Part shown: positions 8,234 to 15,861 of the stretch, one piece after another
Position numbering within the stretch: position 1 is the stretch's first letter
How the letters are laid out: the number at the start of each line of letters is the position of its first letter
NCBI GenBank assembly: GCA_963728985.1
Contig: CAVSME010000008.1
Coordinates: forward strand, 248,001 to 312,000
Length of the DNA stretch: 64,000 bases
Reading direction: 5' to 3'
DNA from: DASXAI01 sp963728985
GTDB taxonomy: Bacteria; Actinomycetota; Acidimicrobiia; Acidimicrobiales; Ilumatobacteraceae
Translations under genes and position numbers: made by a program
The notes under the pieces: model-generated
Database searches by the model: none
Told to the model about the DNA's origin: nothing
Seen by the model: only the letters and a program-made list of their open reading frames with translations

Positions 8234-9634
8234 GGTCCGAGGGGCGTCCACACCACGGTGTCGGGGTGGAACTGGCTCCACGCGAACCAGAAGGCCTGAT
8301 GGGCGGCAAGCTCGTCGCCACCGGCGGTGCGGGCGCGCACGCCTCTACCGTCGAGGAACAGCTCCACGCCCGCCGCCTCGACGTGGCGGCCGGCGGTGAG
8401 CGCCGTCGTCGCTTGCGCAGCGTCGAAGGCCACCGGGGTGCCGCCCGGCGCGATCACGCCCACGACCTGGGCCTGGACCGGAAGACGGGGATCGGCAGGC
8501 CCGATCGGGAAGATGGGACCGCCGTCATCGCGTCCGTCCAACGGGTCGGTCGGGTAGCTCCGGCCGATGCCACCGTCGATGGCCACGATGCGCGTGTCGG
8601 GATGGGCGGCGCGCCACGCACCCCACGAGCTGACGACGACGGTGGCCTGTTGCAAAACGACGCCGGCGTCATGGAGGGGACCGGAGACGGCGGCGCCGCT
8701 GAACGTGTCGAACGCCGATTGGGTGTCCAGGTCGTACATGACCTTGTTCGAACGAGACAGCAGCCCACTGGTGCGCAGGACCAGGTCGGCGCCGCCGGGT
8801 TGCCGGTCGGTGTAGTAGGCCTGGGCCGATCCGCACAGCGTGCAGTACGGGATGCCCAAGCGGCGATGCCCGACGGTGAGGTTCACCATCTCGTGGACCT
8901 GCATGATGTTCTTCGGGAGGGCCACCGACTCGCCACCTTCGGTGATGCCGAACACGATGGCGTCGTCGGGATACCAATCGGCCCGCTCGGCGTCGGTCAA
9001 CCGCGGGTCGTCCAGCGCTGGGATGCACCCCAGGGGACACGGCGTCGCGTCGTCGAGGGGGCGGTCGTCGATGAGGACTCCGCCCCATGACACCAGGCGC
9101 CAATCGATGGCGGACCTGTCGTCGGCGAAGAACGGCTTCCAGCCCGGTTCGACGGCCAAGAACAGGACTGCTTTGAGCTCCCGGTAGCGGGGAGGCGCCG
9201 GAAGATTCCAGGCGATGAGGTGATTGGCGATGCTGCGCCACGCGCCGTCAGCGAACGCCGGGTCGAGCGCAGGGATCCACGCCGGTCAAGGACGCGAATC
9301 CTGCGATCAGCGCCCGCTCGCGGTCGCCGGACTGGATGAAGCGCAGCAGGTCCTGCAGGACCCAGGCGAGCCGGCCGTCGCCCGATCTCGCCACGATGTC
9401 CAGCGCCTCACGGTCGAACCCGTCGCCGCGCGGCGCTCTCCACCAGCTGTGCCGCCGCGTCGGCGACGGCGAGATCGAGCGCCCCGTCAGGCACCACAGG
9501 AGCAGCCGGATACTCGTACGGGCGGCAGGCGGTCGGCGGGATCCGCCCGCGATCCCCGATGCGCAGGCCGTCACCGACACCACCATCAACGAAATGCCGA
9601 GCCTGCGCCCTCCACCCCGGCACGCCGACGCCAC
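8230..9634 (-). pseudogene. DUF3179-family lipoprotein gene with frameshifts
   Basis: The main frame (8230-9285) encodes a DUF3179 domain, with motifs VSWGGVLIDDRPL, IPYCTLCGSAQAYY, LLSRSNKVMYDLDTQSAFD and a conserved C-terminal FWFAWSQFHPDT. It has no upstream ATG or GTG before a stop at 9288. Family-like sequence continues upstream in other phases: LAWVLQDLLRFIQSGDRE (9300-9415), then DGALDLAVADAAAQLVES (about 9420-9530), then a lipoprotein-like signal ending in SVTAC, starting from a GTG near 9634. At least three phase changes are therefore needed. Either the gene is decaying or the assembly has indels here. The function of DUF3179 is not known. Confidence 0.7.
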
Positions 9635-9934
9635 GAGAGCACTCCTACCACATCCGGCGCCACCGGGCTCGGGCGACAACGCCCCAAACCAGACGTTCTT
9701 CATTTGTCGGGATCGGGGATGTCGCTGACGGCCAGCACACTCAGGGGAACCGCACGGCTGCTGACCGGCCGGCGATCCGCGGCCGGCAGCCATGGATCCG
9801 AGCACCCGCCCGACGATCGGCCCCGCCCTGCTCAGGTCTCAGAGCAGCACTGCGGGTAACCTCCGTTGCGCCGTCGACTGGTGATGTTGGCCGTCAACAG
9901 GACGCTGGGCGTCAGCAGAAGGGACGAGGGTCGA

Positions 9935-10063
9935 ATGGGTGTGTGGTGGTGGGTGATCCTCATTGTCGTCGTGATCGTGGTGCTGGCCGCAGCCTTCGTG
10001 GTGGTCCAACGTAAGCGTCGCGCTGGCGGGCTGGTGGCCATGCGGAAGCGGTCCCAGCGATGA
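9935..10063 (+). CDS. Small single-helix membrane protein (42 aa)
   Basis: The ATG at 9935 follows the purine-rich GGACGAGGG. The product is one membrane helix (GVWWWVILIVVVIVVLAAAF) with a strongly basic C-terminal tail. Its stop overlaps the ATG of the PRC-barrel gene (ATGA), so it is probably the first gene of the 9935-11075 operon. It may anchor or assist the PRC-barrel proteins. Confidence 0.6.
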   Translation: MGVWWWVILIVVVIVVLAAAFVVVQRKRRAGGLVAMRKRSQR

Positions 10064-10626
10064 AAGCGTTGATCCGGGGAACCGACATGATCGGATTGCC
10101 AGTGGTTACCTTGGCAGGCGACGACGTCGCCGAGGTACGCGATGTCGTGTTCGACTCGGGCCGGGGACTCGTGCTCGGCTTCACCCTCAACAAGCGGGGC
10201 CGGCTGGCTGGGCCGATGAAGGAGACATTGGCGCGAGTTCGCGTGAGCGCGGTTGGTCCCGACGCCGTTATGGTCGCCGATACCGACGCGCTCGTCACCG
10301 AATCGATGGCGGCCGGGCATGAAGGCCCGGGCGACGTGCTCGGAGATCTCGTCGTCACCGATGGCGGGGTGCAGGTCGGCACCGTGACCGATGTGGTGAT
10401 CGACACCGGCGAGGGAGTCGTGGTGGGCTACGAGGTGGAACCGGCCCAGGAGGCTTCGGGGTGGCACGGCCGACGGGCGTACGTGCCACTCCCCGACGCG
10501 GGCGCCGTCTCCGGCGAGGCGCTCATGGTGCCGGCCGCCGCGGTGGAGTACGTCACCAGCGACTTCGCCGGCTTCGGGGAGGCCGTCGAGCGTTTCCGGT
10601 GCCTCATACGGGAGGGCGGGGCGTGA
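10060..10626 (+). CDS. PRC-barrel domain protein
   Basis: The 188-residue protein contains two PRC-barrel-like repeats. The first starts near residue 8 (MIGLPVVTLAGDDVAEVRDVVF) and the second near residue 90 (DVLGDLVVTDGGVQVGTVTDVV). PRC barrels are small beta folds found in RimM, photosynthetic reaction centres and many stress-associated proteins, where they bind proteins or RNA. The gene overlaps both neighbours by four bases and is followed by a related protein and a cation/proton antiporter. Confidence 0.7.
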   Translation: MKALIRGTDMIGLPVVTLAGDDVAEVRDVVFDSGRGLVLGFTLNKRGRLAGPMKETLARVRVSAVGPDAVMVADTDALVTESMAAGHEGPGDVLGDLVVTDGGVQVGTVTDVVIDTGEGVVVGYEVEPAQEASGWHGRRAYVPLPDAGAVSGEALMVPAAAVEYVTSDFAGFGEAVERFRCLIREGGA

Positions 10627-11075
10627 GGGTTACCGATCTCAACAAGCGTCCCGTCCTGGACGTGGCCACCGCTACCACGGTCGGTCGGATCGATGACGTG
10701 GTGGTGGATCCCGCCAGTCGCCAACTGCTTGGCTTCACGTTGCGCAAGACGCCGGGTAAGGCCTCGTGGCTACCGTGGGACCGGCTCCAGGCCATGGGTG
10801 CCGACGCGGCGACGGTCGACACCGTTGACGCGCTCACCGAGGGGCCGGAAGAGGACACGCCACCGGCGCTGCGGCGAGGCAAGGTCATTGGCGGTGTCGT
10901 GCTGACCTCCGGCGGACTGTCGCTGGGCACATTGGCCGATATCGAGTTCGATCCGGGCTCCGGCCTGGTGACGAGCCTCGTGCTGGACGGAGGTCGCAGC
11001 CTACCGGCGGAGTCGTTGATCGGGATCGGCAGTTATGCGATGGTCGTTCACCCGCTACCTGACGCACCCGCCTGA
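10623..11075 (+). CDS. PRC-barrel domain protein, second copy
   Basis: The 150-residue product, from the GTG at 10623 overlapping the previous stop, again contains two PRC-barrel-type repeats: VGRIDDVVVDPASRQLLGF and a second ending in DIEFDPGSGLVTSLVLDGG. It is a diverged relative of the gene before it, presumably from tandem duplication. It may regulate or associate with the CPA1 antiporter encoded next, but this rests on position only. Confidence 0.65.
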   Translation: MRVTDLNKRPVLDVATATTVGRIDDVVVDPASRQLLGFTLRKTPGKASWLPWDRLQAMGADAATVDTVDALTEGPEEDTPPALRRGKVIGGVVLTSGGLSLGTLADIEFDPGSGLVTSLVLDGGRSLPAESLIGIGSYAMVVHPLPDAPA

Positions 11076-11158
11076 CGCCGGCGCCGCCCCTGGAATGGGT
11101 GGGACGCCGCCGAGAGTTCAGCGGCGACCGGGACGGCGACTTCGTACTGTGGGTACCG

Positions 11159-12634
11159 ATGGTGATCGAGGCGACCGCGGCGACCGATATCGAGGTCACG
11201 GAGTCGGTGATCGTCGGGTTGCTGTTCGTGGCGGCGCTGGTGGCGATCGCGGTGACCCGGGTGCGGGTCCCCTACACGGTCGCCTTGGTGATCGTCGGCC
11301 TGGTGCTCGGCGTGAGCGGGGCGTTCTCTTCGGTCGATCTGACGAGCGACTTGATCCTTCTCGTCTTCCTGCCGCCCTTGCTGTTCGAGGGGGCGTTCAA
11401 CATGGAACTGGTCGTGCTGAAGCGCCGTTGGAAGCAGGTGGCCGTGCTGGCGTCCGCGGGCACGGTCATCGCCGCCGTTGCGATCGCGGCGCCACTGGTC
11501 GTCGTTCCGGGGATGGCGCTGGACCTTGCGGTGGTCTTGGCGGTGATACTCGCCCCCACGGATCCGGTGAGCGTCCTGGCCGTGTTCAAGGAGGCCGGCG
11601 TCGGTGTCGGACTGCGGACGTTGATGGAAGGCGAATCCATCTTCAACGACGCGTTGGCGATCGTGCTGTACGTGATCGCCGTGGACGTTGCCTTCGGCGA
11701 CAACCCGCTCACGGTGCAGCACGCTCTCTCGGAGTTCGGCATCGAGGTGTCCGTTGGCACCGCCGTCGGGTTTGGTGTCGGCCTCATTGCTCACCGCTTG
11801 ATGGCCACCTTGGACGATCATCTCGTGGAGATCACCCTGTCTCTCGTGACTGCCTATGGGGCCTATCTCGCCGCTGATCGGCTCGGCGGGTCGGGGGTCA
11901 TCGCCGTCGTGGTGGGCGCGCTGGTGCTCGGGAACTACGGCACCCGGCGAGCGATGTCGGCGTCGTCGCAGGTGGCGATGACCGATTTCTGGGAGGTGCT
12001 GGCGTTCCTTGCCAACTCGGCGCTGTTCTTGATCATCGGGTTGAGGTTCCACGTCTCCGATCTTCAGGGCCGGACGCTGGTGGCCACCGCCGTGGCCGTC
12101 GTCGGGATGCTCGTCGGCCGGGCCATTGTCGCGTTCGGGCTTTTGGCCCCTTTTCGCCGGTCGCGATGGGCGCGCGTGCCGGGCTCGTGGCAGGTCGCCG
12201 TGTTCTGGGGCGGGCTACGAGGGTCCATTCCGATCGCGCTGGTTCTCGGGCTGGGCGATCGCCAGTTCGCGGGCGTCGATCCGGTGGCGGTCGTGTTCGG
12301 TGTCGTGTTCTTCTCGCTCGTCGTCCAGGGCCTCACCTATCGGCCGCTCCTTCGGCGTCTCGGGCTGACCGGCCCGTCTGGCGAGGTGATGCGTAATGAG
12401 CGCTTGTTCGCTCGGATGCTCGCCTTGCAGGCGGCCCAGCGAGAGCTCGAAGCGATGCGCGACTCGGGAGAGATCCCGCCGGCCCCGCTCGAGGAGATGC
12501 TTCGCGACCTCAGTATCGAGCTCGACCAATGCGAGCGGGATCTCTCCCAGCTGGCGCACGGCGGCTCGGTACTGTCCGATCACCAGACGGAGGAGGCGGG
12601 AGCGCCCGACCTTGATCACGGGAACCACGAGTGA
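11159..12634 (+). CDS. CPA1-family Na+/H+ (cation/proton) antiporter
   Basis: The protein (about 491 residues from the ATG at 11159) has 12 or so membrane helices and the CPA1/NhaP hallmarks: FLPPLLFEGAFNME, APTDPVSVLAVFKEAG with the ion-binding Asp, EGESIFNDALAIVLY, and GLRGSIPIALVLGL. A cytoplasmic C-terminal tail with coiled-coil character (about 80 residues, Glu/Arg-rich) follows. Such proteins exchange Na+ or K+ for H+ in pH and salt homeostasis. The frame is open to an ATG at 11099, but that extension looks non-membrane and unconserved. It lies 83 bp after the PRC-barrel genes, probably in the same stress-response unit. Confidence 0.85.
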   Translation: MVIEATAATDIEVTESVIVGLLFVAALVAIAVTRVRVPYTVALVIVGLVLGVSGAFSSVDLTSDLILLVFLPPLLFEGAFNMELVVLKRRWKQVAVLASAGTVIAAVAIAAPLVVVPGMALDLAVVLAVILAPTDPVSVLAVFKEAGVGVGLRTLMEGESIFNDALAIVLYVIAVDVAFGDNPLTVQHALSEFGIEVSVGTAVGFGVGLIAHRLMATLDDHLVEITLSLVTAYGAYLAADRLGGSGVIAVVVGALVLGNYGTRRAMSASSQVAMTDFWEVLAFLANSALFLIIGLRFHVSDLQGRTLVATAVAVVGMLVGRAIVAFGLLAPFRRSRWARVPGSWQVAVFWGGLRGSIPIALVLGLGDRQFAGVDPVAVVFGVVFFSLVVQGLTYRPLLRRLGLTGPSGEVMRNERLFARMLALQAAQRELEAMRDSGEIPPAPLEEMLRDLSIELDQCERDLSQLAHGGSVLSDHQTEEAGAPDLDHGNHE

Positions 12635-12673
12635 GACGGTGACGCAGTGGGTAGCGGCGCATAGCGGGGCCGA

Positions 12674-13984
12674 TCACGGTCCGGCGAAGCGCGTGGCATA
12701 GGCGCGACGGACCATCTCGAGATCGGACGGGAGAAGCCCGGCGGCCATGCATCCGGCGATGATCAGGCGGGCCTGCTGTTGGAGGGGGGCGGTGCGAGAC
12801 TCCAGGCCGGATGAGCGGAGCGATTCGTCGAGCAGGTCCAGCGCCTCCGACAGGTACAAGCAGACTGTCGGCTGGTTGGCGGCGGCGCGTCGTGTCTCGT
12901 CGAATGCCAGGTTGACAAGATCCTCGCGGGTTGGTTGCTCGGCGAGCACGAGACGTCGGCCGTTGTCGCCCAGGTGCAGCTGAGCAGGCGGGTCTCGGAG
13001 GAGGAGCTCGTTGAGCACGGCGGCCGAGCGGAAGATGGCATCCTGCGCGGTTGTCGGGTCGTTGATGCCCGGCGACAGTGCCTTGAGGGCAACATCCGCG
13101 AGCTGGCGTAAAGCGTACGATGGGTCCTGCTGCATCGTTCGGGTCTCGCCGATCGCCACCGCGGTGCAGATCTCGTGCCTGGTCCGGTCGTCGATTGACC
13201 CCGGAACGGAAAGCACGCAGAACGGTGTCCCCTCGATGGCATACCGACCAGGGAACGTGTCGACACGCATGACGACACCATCAGGGATCAGCCCGAGGAG
13301 CGCTGAGGTGTCGATTTGCTGCACCCAGCCCGATCGGTCGAAGCGGACAACAGCGCCTAGGTCTTCGGGGACGTCGACTGGCCTCGGTGCCGGCTGATTC
13401 GGCCTGGCGAGCGTCCAGTCCCGCCGGACGTGAACGGTTGCCTCCCGACGAACCCGCTCGAGGATCTCGCTGACGTCCATCGAATGCGCGCTGTGGTTGA
13501 TGAAGCCAACGACCGCGAGAATCGTGGTCATGCCGAGCACCACCGCCAGCGCCACCGACAGGTTCGGGATGTTGGGTTCTCCGGTTGGATCCAGCGGCGT
13601 GTGCACCGATCACAGTACGACCAAGCAGTAGGTGAACGTGCCGACGACCAGCGCCATCACGCGCTTGTTGAACGGGTCACGGAACAAGGTGTGGACGACT
13701 CGCGGCGAATATTGGCTCGACGCCTGTTGAATGAGAAGCAACGACACCGAAAAGGCGATGCCGGCGAAGGTGATCGTCGCACCCGCGATGGTGCTCAACC
13801 GCACACGGGCGCTGTCCACGGTCGAGGTCAGACCGAGTGGAAGCGTCGCCGCCCGTCGATCGAGCCGCCCATCGAGGGCCACGCCGATGAGTCCGAGGGC
13901 GACGGCCCCGACCACCGCGATCAGCGGGACGAAGAAGAGGCTCGCCCTCAGGCGTTCTGCCAGCGAGCTCAAACGCAGCCGCAT
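12674..13984 (-). pseudogene. DUF2254 membrane protein gene with one in-frame UGA
   Basis: Frames 13613-13984 and 12674-13609 are in the same phase and together give a full DUF2254 protein of about 436 residues. The first half has several membrane helices (SLFFVPLIAVVGAVALGLIG; TITFAGIAFSVSLLLIQQAS), and the second half is the soluble part with ALSPGINDPTTAQDAI. They are split by a UGA at 13612-13610 in FTYCLVVL-stop-SVHTP, where relatives usually have Arg, so a CGA to UGA transition is likely. There is no Cys or redox motif, so this is not a selenocysteine case. The ATG at 13984 follows AGGACGG. A sequencing error is possible. Confidence 0.65.
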
Positions 13985-14165
13985 ACCACCGTCCTGGCCA
14001 CTCGATCGTTGACGCAGCGGGACGGGCGCGCCCGACAGTCGTGCACCCTTCAGGGCGACGACTTCGAGTGAGCGCGATCTGGTCGGGCCACCAACGTCAC
14101 GCACGTTGACTGACTCAAGACATTGACGTCGGGCTGTCGAGACCCTGCGGGAATCGAGGAGAGTG

Positions 14166-14740
14166 ATGTCGAATCGGGTGGTCGTCGCACGGGCGCATCG
14201 GGAGAGGTAGGCCGAGCCGCCTCCCGCCGCTTTGGCGCCGCCGGAGACAGCCTTGCGCTCTTGGGAGGACGCTGGGCTCGAGACCGCCGCCAAGGACGTC
14301 GATGCCGCCCACGGCGGTGCGTTTGCCATCGGCGACTGATTGCGGGGACCCGGCACAGGTGGCCGCCGCCGCGACGCGATGTCTGTGTCGATGACGACAT
14401 CACGGCACAGGAGTTCCGGCAGGTGACCGAGGTCAGCTACGTCGGCTACGTCTACAGCACCCACGCGGCGCTGCGTTCGCTGCGGCCGCGCAACCAGGGC
14501 GTCATCGTGCACGTAGGTTCCGCCTTCGCCTATCGCGGCATCCCGCTCCAGTCGGCGTATTGCGGCGCGAAACATGCCATCCAAGGGTTCACAGAGTCTG
14601 TCCGCTGCGAACTGCTCCATGAGCACAGCCGGGTCCGCATGACGATGGTGCAGATGCCGGCACTGAACACCCCGCAGTTCTCATGCGTGCTCTCGCGCTT
14701 TTCGCTCCGGCCGCAACCACTGCCAGCCATCTGTCGAGGC
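14166..14740 (+). pseudogene. Short-chain dehydrogenase/reductase remnant
   Basis: Pieces of a classical SDR lie in order but in different phases: MSNRVVV from the ATG at 14166; the cofactor loop TGASGEVGRAASRRFG in another phase; a segment like LETAAKDVDAAHGGAFAI; and a long piece with DDDITAQEFRQVTEVSYVGY, the SAYCGAKHAIQGF active site and QMPALNTPQF. The usual stretch between the cofactor-binding half and DDDITAQEF is mostly deleted, and the 3' end stops at 14740. The gene cannot make a working enzyme. It precedes the duplicated segment that recurs at 40701. Confidence 0.7.
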
Positions 14741-14787
14741 CGGTTTGTCGGTGTTTGGCGAACACACGTCGTTACAGTCGCGGCGGT

Positions 14788-15780
14788 GGGCGAGGACCTG
14801 GCGGCGGAGGCACTCGAGCGGGCCGACTGACGAACTCGAGCAGGCGCTCCAGCGCCTCGAGTTCACGGGCATGGTCGGGCCGGACATCCACAACCTGGGG
14901 AGCAGTACACGCCGAGGCTCGACGGCGCCCGCCGGAGCATCGACTCGTGGCAACGGAGCCGGAGCTTCGGGAGAGTCAGGATACGGATGGGCCACGCGGC
15001 GCCGGCGAGCCACACCCCGGCGCTTCAACGTGAGCCTCCACGAATCCTGGGCGGTTCATCGAGCCCGTTGGGCGCGTAGTTCGCCTGGCGGGCCGATGAC
15101 CGCGTGGGCGCCGCTCGGCGGGGAAGCGAGCCGGGGTCAGACGGGGACCGCCACCCGTGGGGTGGGAGCCACCGCGTCGGTGGGCGGCCGCTCGCGATGC
15201 CAGCCCGCTGGGCGCTTCGGATGGCGTACGAGGGCGAGTTTGTCACCATCATCGGTTCGGGTGACGTCCAGCAGCATGCCGTCGAGCGTGCGAGACAGCC
15301 CGGGTGGGAGACAGAAGGTGACGCCGTGGCTGCGTCCCACGGCTTGTCCCAGTCCGGGCCGGTCCACGAAGCAGACCTTCAGGCTTTGGAGACCGTGGCC
15401 GCGGCCGGAAAAGATGGCCATCGTTGCTTTGGCGGAAGCATGATGCTGACGGCGCAAGGTGCCAACGAACTCGGTGGCCTCCTGGCTCAGTTCGATCATG
15501 GTGCATTCCTCTCTACGCACGGTGGTTCCGGCCTACCGCTCAACGCGCGGTCGTGGCAACGCGATCGAAGGAACGGCGCGTGACCGTTACCTCCGCGACA
15601 CAGAGCCCCGCGAACGCCACTCGGACTCCGAGATCGCACCGCCCTCAGCAGCACGCGTGAGTCGACGCGGTCGTCGCTCCGTGTTGCGATCGTGTGTTGA
15701 CTTCCTAGCCGTTCAACGACGGCGTGGCTGGTCGCTCGTCCTCCAGCTGGCGCCAGACGTCGGCACTCGCCGTGCCCAGG
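14788..15780 (+). repeat. Duplicated segment, copy inside the element
   Basis: This segment recurs at 40701-41580 in the same orientation, with scattered substitutions and small indels. It carries a short C-terminal-like coding relic (GEDLAAEALERA..., frameshifted here but open in the other copy), the HesB-like gene and the following non-coding sequence, including TGTGTTGACTTCCTAGCCGT. The stretch 15500-15861 contains no other gene. Confidence 0.85.
15137..15499 (-). CDS. Small protein, possibly HesB/IscA-like
   Basis: The 120-residue product starts at the ATG at 15499 after AGAGGAAT. Its N-terminus (MIELSQEATEFVGTLRRQH) and the LLDVTRTDDGDKLALV region resemble small HesB/IscA-type proteins of actinobacteria, but the conserved Cys residues of true Fe-S scaffolds are not in place (Cys only near CFVD and FCLP). 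The assignment is therefore tentative. A close paralogue lies at 40950-41306. Two copies that keep an open frame while surrounding sequence decays suggest the protein is expressed or was recently duplicated. Confidence 0.5.
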   Translation of the reverse strand: MIELSQEATEFVGTLRRQHHASAKATMAIFSGRGHGLQSLKVCFVDRPGLGQAVGRSHGVTFCLPPGLSRTLDGMLLDVTRTDDGDKLALVRHPKRPAGWHRERPPTDAVAPTPRVAVPV

Positions 15781-15861
15781 GAAACGCAATGGCCACGCCG
15801 CGGCGCCCCGAGCCTCAGCGCCGATCCGATGCGCAGCCCGAGTCGAGGCGCTGCGACCGTG

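Noticed and set aside
13610..13612. UGA in the DUF2254 gene as selenocysteine
   Set aside because: No Cys/Sec redox motif exists at this place in the family; relatives appear to have Arg, so a CGA to UGA mutation is simpler.
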